DNA of 64,000 bases from Planctomycetota bacterium. GTDB lineage: Bacteria; Planctomycetota; UBA1135; UBA2386. Position numbers and translations under genes: made by a program. Position 1 is the stretch's first letter. Every line of letters starts with the position of its first letter. The notes below the pieces were generated by a model. That model ran no database searches. It had not been told where the DNA came from and worked only from the letters and a program-made list of their open reading frames with translations. The stretch lies in contig JANQJF010000054.1 of NCBI GenBank assembly GCA_028281765.1, forward strand, positions 1 through 64,000, written 5' to 3'. Below, piece after piece: positions 17,333 through 25,741 of this stretch.

Positions 17333-19242
17333 CCCGAATCGCGCCGAAACAACTCAACCTCCAGCTCGACCAAGAAGCGATCGTCAGACCAGTACCCCGT
17401 GTGTCCGCCGCGTTGGATGCCAACGTTGGAGACCGAGGTCCCGAAGTCCTCCCCGTCGATGTGCGTGCCGACGAAGTCGTCCACGCGGTAGACGTTCGTC
17501 CATCGCTTGACGCGCTTCCTCAGTCCGTCCCATTGCGCGTCCTCGAGCGGCGGATACTGCGCCGGAAAGTAGTGCTGGTACAGGTGCGTGAACGGAGACC
17601 CTCCGGTCACGAGACTCCACCCGTTCGTGCCGGCGAGCTCATCGTAGATCTTGATTCGCTTCTCGGACGCACCGCGCCGAAAGCCGGAGATCGACCGATT
17701 CTCCGAGGCGGAGAGCTCATCGATCACCACGACCGAACCCTGGCTGTGTGAGACCACGATCCAACGATCGAACTCCCCCTTGGAACGGAGATGATCGATC
17801 ACGCGGCGAAACCGCGAACGAATCGGACGCTTCGGAATCAAGCCCGACGCCACGGAGTACTTCTCCAGGTAGCTGAGGACATCATCGACGAGCCCGAGCA
17901 CCGTTCGCACCTGGGCCGACAACAGCAGCAGCAGCCCGAAGAACACGCCGCTGTATCCGCCGATGCCCTTGTCTTCCGTCCACTGCGGCAGCCCGAGGAT
18001 CCAGGGCAACTGGTTCTCTTCGATCGTGCCCATCTTCACGAACGCGCGCGCCAGGAACATCGAGGAACCGGAGATCGTCGCGATCATCAAGACCAGAGAA
18101 GGGATGCGGGGCACGACGAGTCGCAACGAAGGTTTGGCGAGCGCCCGAACGAGAACGTGGACGACCACGGCGGCAACGACGGCAGCACCGAGCACCCACT
18201 GCACGCCCTGAGCGATCAGAGTCTCTCCCAATAACTTCTGTGGCAGCGCCCCGTTGTCGCCTCCGAACCAGGTCGTGGGAATCGCGGAGATGAGAGCGAA
18301 CCAGAGGTTCGGGATGAGCAGGATCCAGAGTCCGTTCTGCAAGACAGCCGTCACCGCCATGCACTCGGAACGCGCAGACCACTCATCGTCACGGAACGCG
18401 AACAAGGCCAGGTACACGGCGGCGGTCAGGGCCAACGCGCCAGTGGCGAGACCGAAACAGACCGTCAGCCACTCGACCAGAATCGCACCGTACCCACCCC
18501 AGCTCTCATCGCGGTAGAGAGCCATGAGCGCGAGTGCGAGCCCGGCCAGAACGAGGCAGACCCACAACTCCCGCCGAAACGGAGACGCCTGGTTACCCCA
18601 GTACTTTCCGAACCTCCCGCGTGCATCGCTGATTCCGATGCGCGCACCGATCAAGCGAAGCTGCCAGACACCGAGCGCGATGGCCACGACTCCACCGATC
18701 ACCAGCAACGAACGGGTCGCGTCCAGCTCCCAGAAGTGATCGACGAGTCGACCGACCAAGAGCATCCCGAGTGCGATCAGCAGGAGCACGTTGATCGCGT
18801 AGACCGGGCCGACCAGCATGAACGACGAGAACCAGGCAAGCCAACCGAGCAGGCTCGCCCGCAGCGGACGCTCCCCGCGACTGGCCGCGCGCAGGATGAC
18901 TCGCAACCCGACGACGAGGTGGAGTGCCGACAGCAACAATCGGAGCATCCCGAAGAGGCCGTCGGACCACACCCGCGAGTGGCCCCACCACACCTCCGCG
19001 AAGACGAACTCGTCCTCGTCGCGCCGCACGTTCCGCAGATGACACGGAAACGTGCGGCGCACGTGTGCGTCACTGCCCTTGACCTTGTAGTCCGGCAGCG
19101 CGACCTGCTCGTGCACCGGAGACACTTCGGTCCGACTGGACCGAGCTCCGAGCGAGTCGACGAGCGTCGCGACCGTTTCTCCTGGCGCCGGTTTTCCGAC
19201 GCCGTGCACGACGACGACTGCGGTTCTTCGACTACCGGGCAT
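17329..19242 (-). CDS. polytopic membrane protein with alpha/beta-hydrolase-like domain
   Basis: 637 residues. The N-terminus has the oxyanion-hole type strand AVVVVHGVGKPAPGE and the C-terminal third has the nucleophile elbow WIVVSHSQGSVVV (G/S-x-S-x-G type) with later Asp (YRVDDFVG) and His (GGHTGYW), consistent with a serine hydrolase. In between are about eight to ten hydrophobic segments (e.g. LLLSALHLVVGLRVIL, YAINVLLLIALGMLLVG, LGAAVVAAVVVHVLV). It could be a membrane-embedded lipase/esterase-like protein. GGAGG precedes ATG 19242. It is head-to-head with the eCIS operon. Confidence 0.8.
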   Translation of the reverse strand: MPGSRRTAVVVVHGVGKPAPGETVATLVDSLGARSSRTEVSPVHEQVALPDYKVKGSDAHVRRTFPCHLRNVRRDEDEFVFAEVWWGHSRVWSDGLFGMLRLLLSALHLVVGLRVILRAASRGERPLRASLLGWLAWFSSFMLVGPVYAINVLLLIALGMLLVGRLVDHFWELDATRSLLVIGGVVAIALGVWQLRLIGARIGISDARGRFGKYWGNQASPFRRELWVCLVLAGLALALMALYRDESWGGYGAILVEWLTVCFGLATGALALTAAVYLALFAFRDDEWSARSECMAVTAVLQNGLWILLIPNLWFALISAIPTTWFGGDNGALPQKLLGETLIAQGVQWVLGAAVVAAVVVHVLVRALAKPSLRLVVPRIPSLVLMIATISGSSMFLARAFVKMGTIEENQLPWILGLPQWTEDKGIGGYSGVFFGLLLLLSAQVRTVLGLVDDVLSYLEKYSVASGLIPKRPIRSRFRRVIDHLRSKGEFDRWIVVSHSQGSVVVIDELSASENRSISGFRRGASEKRIKIYDELAGTNGWSLVTGGSPFTHLYQHYFPAQYPPLEDAQWDGLRKRVKRWTNVYRVDDFVGTHIDGEDFGTSVSNVGIQRGGHTGYWSDDRFLVELEVELFRRDSG

Positions 19243-19263
19243 TCAGACCTCCGGACTCTCCAC

Positions 19264-19275
19264 ACACTGCAGTGT
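19264..19275. promoter_or_regulatory. 12-bp perfect palindrome in the divergent promoter region
   Basis: ACACTGCAGTGT is a perfect 12-bp palindrome 22 nt upstream of the membrane hydrolase gene and about 130 nt upstream of the eCIS -35 box. It could be an operator for a dimeric regulator; no regulator gene is adjacent. Confidence 0.35.
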
Positions 19276-19404
19276 TGACGGACTCCCCAATCGGCGACGG
19301 GATAGACGCGGGCTTGGCCTTCCGAGGATGCGCCGCGCTGTCCTCCGGGGCGATCGATGGTAGTCGGGCACCAGACGCTCCTCAAGCGAACACGAACAGG
19401 GGGA

Positions 19405-19433
19405 TTGACAAGGTCAACACACGGTGGTTGTAT
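19405..19433 (+). promoter_or_regulatory. candidate sigma70-type promoter of the eCIS operon
   Basis: Exact consensus -35 TTGACA (19405-19410), a 17-nt spacer and a weak -10 TTGTAT (19428-19433). A start near 19440 would give a 30-nt leader containing AAGGAG (19461-19466) before ATG 19470. Confidence 0.5.
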
Positions 19434-19469
19434 GCGCGGGTCGCCAACGCGACGACTTGGAAGGAGTCA

Positions 19470-21707
19470 ATGGAGAGTCCGATCCGCAGCAATAGCGCGG
19501 AAGGCGTGGATTTCGGCACGCCTGCATACCGCTCGAGAGCCGTGCAACTGGCGCTGCACGCCAGCGGTCATTTGGAGCTCGGACTGCGCTGGCTCAACCA
19601 CACGCTCCTGATCGACGTGCTGCGCACGAGAGCCGCGAACTTCTACAGCGGACCCGATGACTTCCGCACGTTCTTCATCAGCGACGAGGAGATCGACGGT
19701 GTGTTCAGCACTCTCTTCGATCGCCACGAAGTCCCCGATTCCGACGCCGAATCGATCCAACAGCTCCAATCAGCCGCGAATCGAGCCCGAGCGGAACTGG
19801 TGAACGCAGCGAGCTCTTCGGAAGCCCCGCTGCGCGTGCTCAGCGAGCGGTTCGGACTGTCCGAGTTCGAGGAGCTGACGCTGCTGTTCTGCGTCGCGCC
19901 GGAGATCGACGCTCGCTACGAACGGATCTTCGCGTACCTCCACAATGACGCGACCCAGCGGGCTCCGACGGCCGACCTCGTGTTGCGCAATCTCTGTCCG
20001 GACCTGAACTCGCGCGTCGCGGGCCTGGCAAGCTTTCACCCGGCAGGAACGCTGCGTCGGAATCGACTCCTGGAGGTCGTCGAACACGAGCCCGGCCCCC
20101 AACACCCGATTCGAATCGACCGGCGCACACTCGGGTTCCTGCTGGGACACAACGCGGTCGACTCCCGACTGTCAGGGCTGCTGCGCTTCGAAGAACGTTC
20201 GAGCAGCCGCACGGTCGCGGACGAAACCACGCGAAATCGGCTGCGTGACTGGATCGGTGAGAGCCTCGCCTCGCAGGATCTCCATCGTCGGGCGGCCTAC
20301 GTCTGGAGCACGAGGGACGGCATCGGCAAGAAAGAGCTCGTCGGCGAGCTGCTGCGATCCTCGGGTATCGACGTCGTGTCTCTCGATGCACGCAGACTCG
20401 TCAAACACCCTCAGACACTGCCAGAACGGCTCTTCCTCGCGTTCCGCGAGACAGTGATGCTTCCGGCGGCCGTAGTCCTCGAACACACGGACTCGCTGAC
20501 CGCAGTCGACACCGCAGACGGAACCGCCTTCGAGTTGCTCCTCGACCGAATCCGAGAACACGGGTGGTTGACGATTCTGCTCGCTGCGACGCGACCACCG
20601 ACGGAGGTGCTGTCGCTGGAGAATCTCTGCATCGTTCGCGTCCCCGAACCGAGCGTCGCGCAGAGGATCGAGATCTGGCGAGACGAACTCGACTCCGGGA
20701 GCGACGACGGCACGCCGCGCTTTCTCGCCGAGCGGTTCCGACTCACCCGGCAGCAGATCCGCAACGCCGTTGCAGAAGCTCGCGCCATGGCGAACTCGGA
20801 CGACGCATCGGTGGCGGCCCTCCCCACGCTCACCCGAGCGTGTCGTAATCAGTCGCAACCGAAGCTCACGAATCTCGCGCGCAAGGTCGACCCGAGATTC
20901 ACGATGGACGACATCGTCCTGCCGGCGGCCACCCGCGAACAACTGCAGTCGATGATCCACGAAGTTCGCGATCACCACCTCGTGTTCCACGAGTGGGGTT
21001 TCGGCAGCAAGGTGGCCGGAGGTCGCGGGCTGACCGCACTGTTCGCCGGACCGAGCGGCACCGGCAAGACGATGGCGGCGGAGGTCATCGCCCGCACGCT
21101 CGATCTGGATCTCTACACGATCGATCTGTCCGCCGTGACCAGCAAGTACATCGGGGAGACCGAGAAGAACATCGATCGCGTGTTCGCGGAAGCCGAGCAG
21201 AGCAACGCGATTCTGTTCTTCGACGAAGCAGACGCGCTGTTCGGCAAGCGATCCGAGGTCAAGGACGCACACGATCGCTACGCCAATGTCGAGGTCGCGT
21301 TCCTGCTGCAACGCATGGAGGCATTCGACGGGATCACGATTCTGGCGACGAACCTGCGACGGAGCATGGACGAAGCGTTCACTCGCCGGCTTCGAATCAC
21401 GGTCGAGTTCAACCCTCCCGACGCCGCTGAGCGAGAACGCATCTGGCGACAGATCTGGCCTGTCGCTACCCCTTTGGCCAAAGACCTCGACCTCGCGTTC
21501 ATGGCACGAAACTTCGAGCTCTCGGGCGGCAACATTCGCAACGTCGCGTTGGCCGCGACGTTCTCGGCAGCCAGCCGTCGCGACGCGGTCACGATGGCCG
21601 ATCTCGTGCGCGCCACGCAACGGGAGTTCCAGAAGATCGGCAAGAGCTGCGGCAAGACCGAGTTCCAGCACTACTTCGACCTGCTGACTCCGACGGGAGG
21701 CGCGTAG
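19470..21707 (+). CDS. eCIS AAA+ ATPase (Pvc15/Afp15-like)
   Basis: 745 residues from ATG 19470 with AAGGAG 3 nt before. The C-terminal AAA+ module is intact: Walker A GPSGTGKTMAAE (about 527-538), Walker B AILFFDEADALFG (about 580), sensor and arginine-finger region (TILATNLRR, EAFTRRLRI). An N-terminal ATPase-like module (about 265-420) looks degenerate: its P-loop reads TRDGIGKKEL and its Walker B is VVLEHTD. In eCIS loci such two-module ATPases are the Afp15/Pvc15 partner needed for particle assembly or remodelling. It is the first gene of the eCIS operon and is separated from the cap gene by 1 nt. Confidence 0.92.
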   Translation: MESPIRSNSAEGVDFGTPAYRSRAVQLALHASGHLELGLRWLNHTLLIDVLRTRAANFYSGPDDFRTFFISDEEIDGVFSTLFDRHEVPDSDAESIQQLQSAANRARAELVNAASSSEAPLRVLSERFGLSEFEELTLLFCVAPEIDARYERIFAYLHNDATQRAPTADLVLRNLCPDLNSRVAGLASFHPAGTLRRNRLLEVVEHEPGPQHPIRIDRRTLGFLLGHNAVDSRLSGLLRFEERSSSRTVADETTRNRLRDWIGESLASQDLHRRAAYVWSTRDGIGKKELVGELLRSSGIDVVSLDARRLVKHPQTLPERLFLAFRETVMLPAAVVLEHTDSLTAVDTADGTAFELLLDRIREHGWLTILLAATRPPTEVLSLENLCIVRVPEPSVAQRIEIWRDELDSGSDDGTPRFLAERFRLTRQQIRNAVAEARAMANSDDASVAALPTLTRACRNQSQPKLTNLARKVDPRFTMDDIVLPAATREQLQSMIHEVRDHHLVFHEWGFGSKVAGGRGLTALFAGPSGTGKTMAAEVIARTLDLDLYTIDLSAVTSKYIGETEKNIDRVFAEAEQSNAILFFDEADALFGKRSEVKDAHDRYANVEVAFLLQRMEAFDGITILATNLRRSMDEAFTRRLRITVEFNPPDAAERERIWRQIWPVATPLAKDLDLAFMARNFELSGGNIRNVALAATFSAASRRDAVTMADLVRATQREFQKIGKSCGKTEFQHYFDLLTPTGGA

Positions 21708-21708
21708 C

Positions 21709-22326
21709 GTGCTGACGCTCCTCAACAAGTCGATCAAGAACATGCTCGAGGCCGCGCTGCGACAGCAGCACGTCGGCCTGAAGGTTTCGTTCAACACGCC
21801 GGACGAAGAATGGCGGAAGGATCGTGGTGAGACCGTCAGCGTCTTCCTCTACGACCTCGCGGAAGCGACCGAGTATCGCAGCCACGACCGCATCGAGAGA
21901 CGCTCCGGCGACGGCATGGTCCACGTGAACACGCCGGTCGCACGATTCGAATGTCGGTATCTCGTTTCGACCTGGACGAACAAGGAGTCCAAGGATCTCG
22001 AGAGCGAACACCGGCTGCTCAGCGACGTCCTGTGGGCGCTGTTCCAGCACTCATCGCTTCCACGCGAGCACATGGATCCGGAGTTGCGCGAGATCGTGGA
22101 CCGACACGACGCTCGGATTCCCACGTTCGCGGCGCAGAGTCAGAACCCGGAGACGCTCGGGCAAATCTGGACTTCGCTCGGTTCGACCTGGCGTCCGTCC
22201 GTGCACTACACGGCGATCGTTCCGCTCGGTGTCTGGCGTGATGACGCGAGTCATCCCGAGGTCACGACCAAGATCACGCGGACCGGAGTCATTCGAGGGA
22301 AGCAAACCAAAGGAGCGCAGCGATGA
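21709..22326 (+). CDS. eCIS DUF4255 (Pvc16/Afp16-like) cap protein
   Basis: 205 residues from GTG 21709. It carries DUF4255 features: LLNKSIKNMLEAAL at the N-terminus, a conserved VSFNTPDEEWRKD, ETVSVFLYDLAEATEYR and ARFECRYLVSTWT. In PVC and Afp this protein ends the tube/sheath at the distal cap. It is coupled to the ATPase gene and overlaps the next gene by 4 nt (ATGA). In many eCIS it is fused to, or next to, a carboxypeptidase-regulatory-like domain, which here is encoded by the separate following gene. Confidence 0.9.
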   Translation: MLTLLNKSIKNMLEAALRQQHVGLKVSFNTPDEEWRKDRGETVSVFLYDLAEATEYRSHDRIERRSGDGMVHVNTPVARFECRYLVSTWTNKESKDLESEHRLLSDVLWALFQHSSLPREHMDPELREIVDRHDARIPTFAAQSQNPETLGQIWTSLGSTWRPSVHYTAIVPLGVWRDDASHPEVTTKITRTGVIRGKQTKGAQR

Positions 22327-22619
22327 GCGAATCCGAGACCCACGAACTCTCGAGTCGGCTCGAGGTCACGGTGCAGGAACGCCCCATCACGATCGGCGGC
22401 TACGTGCGAAGAACGGTAGACGCCGGCGAGCCGAAGCCGATCGAGGGCGCTGTCGTCCGCATCGAAGGCACGAACCTACGAGCGGAGACGGACGCCGACG
22501 GTCGCTTCCTCATCGAGGGTGTGCGACGAGGCAACTACACGATCGTCGCCGAAGCCGCGGGCGCCCCCCGCGGTGAACGGCACGTGCAAGTCCCACCCGA
22601 CTACGACTTCATTCTCTGA
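22323..22619 (+). CDS. carboxypeptidase-regulatory-like beta-sandwich protein
   Basis: 98 residues, a single CarboxypepD_reg-type domain: ITIGGYVRRTVDAGEPKPIEG, AVVRIEGTNLRAETDADGRF, LIEGVRRGNYTIVAEA. There is no signal peptide. Its ATG overlaps the DUF4255 stop, so the two products are made together; in other eCIS the same domain is an extension of the cap protein. A role as cap accessory or surface adaptor is inferred. Confidence 0.85.
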   Translation: MSESETHELSSRLEVTVQERPITIGGYVRRTVDAGEPKPIEGAVVRIEGTNLRAETDADGRFLIEGVRRGNYTIVAEAAGAPRGERHVQVPPDYDFIL

Positions 22620-22655
22620 GCGAGAGCGCTGCGGCAGGAAACCAAGGAGGAGACG

Positions 22656-23180
22656 ATGGGAAACGAACCGAAGGACCCGAAGCGTCCGAACGACGGAGAT
22701 GGCCGCGGCGATGCGGGCGGCGAGAAGCCGAAAGACGCTGCGCCGTCTCCGACGCCGGCGTCGAAGGGGAGTAGCAAGAAGCACGGCAACAAGCAGGGCC
22801 GTGGTCGCAAGGGCCAGGCTGCACAACCCGCGCGGACGGACTCCGTCGAACCCGAGTCGCCACCCAACGTCGACGCGCAGCCTGCGACGCCGACGGCCCG
22901 TCCGGAGGCCGAAGAGGACACGAGTGCGGAGACCGTGTCGCCCGAACCGCTCGAGCAGCCCGAAGCACCGCAGCCGGCCAACGAAGGCGACGGAGCCGAC
23001 GAAGGCGACATCATCATTCGGAACAAGCTACGCCAGGTGCAGTCACTCCCTCTGCCCAGCGGAACCGTTCGCCTACCCGCCCGCGGCTCGCTCGCGATCT
23101 CCACCGCGGACTTCGAGTCCCCGATCGTCCAGTTGCTCCTGCAGGACCGGAGCATCGTGCGAGTCACAGAATCCAACTAA
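22656..23180 (+). CDS. low-complexity protein with small C-terminal domain (eCIS)
   Basis: 174 residues after AAGGAGGAG and ATG 22656. Residues 1-115 are Lys/Pro/Glu/Ala-rich and disordered, changing from basic (KGSSKKHGNKQGRGRKGQ) to acidic (EAEEDTSAETVSPEP). The last 60 residues (IIIRNKLRQVQSLPLPSG onwards, TVRLPARGSLAISTADFESP) look folded and resemble the small phage tail proteins that sit just before sheath genes. Function unknown; it might be an assembly or sheath-associated factor. Between the regulatory-like gene and sheath 1. Confidence 0.75.
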   Translation: MGNEPKDPKRPNDGDGRGDAGGEKPKDAAPSPTPASKGSSKKHGNKQGRGRKGQAAQPARTDSVEPESPPNVDAQPATPTARPEAEEDTSAETVSPEPLEQPEAPQPANEGDGADEGDIIIRNKLRQVQSLPLPSGTVRLPARGSLAISTADFESPIVQLLLQDRSIVRVTESN

Positions 23181-23228
23181 CCCGGCCGGTTTCTGACCGT
23201 CCGTCCAGAAGAAGAAGAAGGACCTGAC

Positions 23229-24692
23229 ATGCCCGAGTACCTGTCTCCAGGGGTGTTCATCGAAGAGATCCCCGGCCAGAAACCCATCCAGGGTGTCGGC
23301 ACCGCCACGGGCGGATTCATCGGTCGAGCCGAGCGCGGCAAGATCGGCAAAGCGGAACTCGTCACGAACTGGGCTCAGTTCGTGAAGAAGTTCGGCAGTT
23401 TCAACCCCGACTACCGCTTGCCGTATGCGGTATGGCAGTTCTTCGCGGAGGGCGGCACGCGGTGCTTCTGCGTCCGCGCGGGCGGTGCGAACAGCAAGAT
23501 CGCGAAGGCGACAGTCGGCGGCTTGGAGTTCACCGCGGCGAGCGAAGGTGCGTGGGGCAACAAGATCAAGGTCGAAGTCACGGCGCCGGAGAACGACACG
23601 TTCAGCGTGCGGATCTACTACGACTTCGACAACAACCCGCAGCCCGTGGAGGTCTTCGAGGGACTGTCCGCCGACGAGTCCCACAAGGAGTTCGTCGAAG
23701 AGCGCATCGATGAGATCTCGGCCTTCGTCGAGGTCCACGTGCCGAAGAAGGCCAAGGTCGCGAAGGAGGATGGCGCGCTCGCCGACGGCGACGACGGCCA
23801 AGAACCGGCCGAAGCCGACTACATCGGCGACCAAGCCAAACAGACCGGTCTCCACGCGTTCGATCGCGTCGACGACGTCAACATCCTCGCGATCCCCGAC
23901 TGGCAGTCCGGCAACTTGGCCAAGCAAGCCGCGGGTTACTGCGAGAACCGCGGGGATTGCTTCTTCATCGCCGACCCCGATGAGAACCTGACACCCGACG
24001 CCAACGGCATCATCAAGTACAAGTCCCAGTGTGGCACATCGGCCTTCGGCGCGCTGTACTACCCGTGGCTGACGATCCGCGATCCGCTGACGGGTCATGA
24101 GAAGCGCGTCCCTCCGTCGGGAGCGGTCGCCGGCATCTACTCCGCCACCGACATCAAGCGCGGCGTCCACAAGGCCCCGGCCGGCGTGATCGACGGCGCG
24201 TTCAACACCGTGACCAAGGCCTGGACCGTCGGCAAGCAACCCGTGGGCCGCGGCGAGCAAGACTCGCTGAACCCACTAGGCATCAACGTGATTCGCACCT
24301 TCCCCGACACCGGCCCGGTGATCTGGGGAGCGCGCACGCTCGCCGCCAAGATCGACCCGGAGTGGCGCTACGTAAACGTACGCCGCCTCATGATGTTCAT
24401 CGAGGAGTCGATCGAGGAGGGCACGCAGTGGGTCGTGTTCGAACCCAACGACCGCAACCTCTGGGGCCGAGTGCGGCGCGACATCCGCGCGTTCTTGCTC
24501 CTGACCTGGCGGAGCGGCGCACTCTTCGGCAGCACGCCCGACGAAGCGTTCTTCGTCAAGGTCGACGACGAGAACAACCCGCCGGAGAGCATCGACGCGG
24601 GCCGCCTCGTCATCGACGTCGGAGTCGCACCGGTCAAGCCGGCCGAGTTCGTCATCATCCGCTTCACGCAGATCACGCGGTCCTCGCAGTAA
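23229..24692 (+). CDS. eCIS tail sheath protein 1 (standard length)
   Basis: 487 residues, the contractile sheath subunit. N-terminal signature MPEYLSPGVFIEEIPGQKPI with GVGTATGGFIGRAERG, a sheath core with a short Asp/Glu/Lys-rich loop (about 175-205, KVAKEDGALADGDDGQE), and a typical C-terminal domain: ALYYPWLTIRDPL, RVPPSGAVAGIYSATD, NVIRTFPDTGPVIWGARTLA, WRYVNVRRLMMFIEESIEE, RGAL..F segment and VKVDDENNPPESIDAGRLVI. Close in plan to Pvc2-4/gp18-type sheaths. AAGGA precedes the start. The tube gene follows after 18 nt. Confidence 0.95.
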   Translation: MPEYLSPGVFIEEIPGQKPIQGVGTATGGFIGRAERGKIGKAELVTNWAQFVKKFGSFNPDYRLPYAVWQFFAEGGTRCFCVRAGGANSKIAKATVGGLEFTAASEGAWGNKIKVEVTAPENDTFSVRIYYDFDNNPQPVEVFEGLSADESHKEFVEERIDEISAFVEVHVPKKAKVAKEDGALADGDDGQEPAEADYIGDQAKQTGLHAFDRVDDVNILAIPDWQSGNLAKQAAGYCENRGDCFFIADPDENLTPDANGIIKYKSQCGTSAFGALYYPWLTIRDPLTGHEKRVPPSGAVAGIYSATDIKRGVHKAPAGVIDGAFNTVTKAWTVGKQPVGRGEQDSLNPLGINVIRTFPDTGPVIWGARTLAAKIDPEWRYVNVRRLMMFIEESIEEGTQWVVFEPNDRNLWGRVRRDIRAFLLLTWRSGALFGSTPDEAFFVKVDDENNPPESIDAGRLVIDVGVAPVKPAEFVIIRFTQITRSSQ

Positions 24693-24710
24693 CCCAAGGA
24701 GAGTCCAGTC

Positions 24711-25151
24711 ATGGCAGACTACATTCGAGAGCCGTACCGGCAGTTCCGATTCCGCGTCGAGATCGACGGGATCGAGCAGGCCGGCTTCAGCGAGTGCACC
24801 TTCGGCGAGTCATCGATCGAGCCGGTGGAGTACCGCGAAGGAACCGACCCAACCTACGTCAGCAAGCTGTCCGGCATCACGAAGTACGGCAACGTCACGC
24901 TGAAGTGGGGCATCACCGATTCCACCGATCTCTTCGGCTGGTACAACGACGTCCAGCAGAGCGGTGCGAACAACCACAGGAAGAACGTCAGCATCATCCT
25001 GATCGACGAGGAAGGAAACGACAAGTGTCGTTGGAACCTCATCGACTGCTGGCCGACCAAGTACACGCCGCCCGACTTCAAGGCGACGAGCAGTGATGTC
25101 GCGATCGAAGAGATCGAGTTCGTGACCCACCACTACGAACGTGCGTCCTGA
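24711..25151 (+). CDS. eCIS tail tube protein 1 (gp19-like)
   Basis: 146 residues of the T4 gp19/Hcp-like tube family: YREPYRQFRFRVEIDGIEQ style N-terminus (ADYIREPYRQFRFRVEIDG), AGFSECTFGESSIEPVEYRE, LTLKWGITDSTDLFGWYND, and IILIDEEGNDKCRWNLIDCW. It forms the inner tube through which cargo is carried. The gene follows sheath 1 and is preceded by AAGGAG. Confidence 0.95.
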   Translation: MADYIREPYRQFRFRVEIDGIEQAGFSECTFGESSIEPVEYREGTDPTYVSKLSGITKYGNVTLKWGITDSTDLFGWYNDVQQSGANNHRKNVSIILIDEEGNDKCRWNLIDCWPTKYTPPDFKATSSDVAIEEIEFVTHHYERAS

Positions 25152-25167
25152 GTGAGAGGTGCAAGCG

Positions 25168-25548
25168 ATGCTACAGACCGAATTCGAGTTCTGCCTACCG
25201 CGCGGCTACGTCGATGGCGATGGCAACCTTCACCGCACCGGCACGATGCGCCTTTCGAATGCGAAGGACGAGATCCTGCCGCTGCAGGATCCGCGAGTGC
25301 GCAAGAACGAGGCGTACCTGACAGTGATCGTGCTGTCCCGCGTCATCACGAAGCTCGGCGAGCTCGCCGACGTGAACCCGGGAGTGATCGAGAACCTGTT
25401 CTCCACGGATCTCGCGTACCTCCAGGACTTCTACAACAAGATCAACGAAGACGGCGCGGTCGAGTACCGCGCGAACTGTCCGCACTGCGATCGAGAAGTC
25501 CGCGTGAACGCGAGTGAGCTGATCGAGGAACCGGCTTTTTTGGCCTGA
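25168..25548 (+). CDS. baseplate hub assembly chaperone-like (T4 gp26/51 type), zero frame
   Basis: 126 residues from ATG 25168 (GAGAGG 8 nt upstream; an in-frame GTG at 25159 is less well placed). Pattern of T4-baseplate-type chaperones next to eCIS tube genes: FCLPRGYVDGDGNLHRTGTM, RLSNAKDEILPLQDPRVRKN, YLTVIVLSRVITKLGELA, VIENLFSTDLAYLQDFY. Near the C-terminus is a CPHC knuckle. The gene ends in a T-run (25536-25541) immediately before its stop, and an open frame coding for a DUF6760-like segment lies in the -1 frame, so a longer frameshifted product (184 residues) is predicted. Confidence 0.85.
   Translation: MLQTEFEFCLPRGYVDGDGNLHRTGTMRLSNAKDEILPLQDPRVRKNEAYLTVIVLSRVITKLGELADVNPGVIENLFSTDLAYLQDFYNKINEDGAVEYRANCPHCDREVRVNASELIEEPAFLA
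25525..25542 (+). other. probable programmed -1 ribosomal frameshift site
   Basis: Slippery heptamer T TTT TTG at 25536-25542 in the reading frame of the chaperone gene (codons GCT TTT TTG), two codons before its TGA at 25546. A Shine-Dalgarno-like GAGGA (25525-25529) lies 6 nt upstream, as at bacterial frameshift sites such as dnaX. A -1 slip leads straight into the DUF6760-like frame. A short CCCT/AGGG hairpin is possible just downstream. Confidence 0.65.
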
Positions 25549-25721
25549 AGGGCTATCCCTCCGAGGGGCTCCACGAAGAGATAGCCTACATCGCGTACCA
25601 CTTTCACTGGGACTACGAGCGCCTGCTCGACATGCACCATCGGGAACGCCTCGATTGGGTCCGGGAGATCTCGGGCATCAATCAACGGCGCAATGAAGAA
25701 GCGAAGAAGGCCCTGCACTGA
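25545..25721 (+). CDS. DUF6760-like eCIS protein, -1 frame extension of the chaperone
   Basis: The open frame from the stop at 25515 to TGA 25719-25721 contains no ATG, GTG or TTG before the conserved part; the only possible initiator is CTG 25545 (first in-frame ATG is 25630, too late). It encodes GYPSEGLHEEIAYIAYHFHW, DYERLLDMHHRERLDWV and REISGINQRRNEEAKK, the pattern of the small DUF6760 proteins of eCIS loci. Best explained as the C-terminal part of a frameshifted chaperone, like gpG/gpGT of tailed phages. Initiation at CTG with translational coupling is the alternative. Confidence 0.7.
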   Translation: MKGYPSEGLHEEIAYIAYHFHWDYERLLDMHHRERLDWVREISGINQRRNEEAKKALH

Positions 25722-25741
25722 CGTGCGAGGGTGACGAAGTC

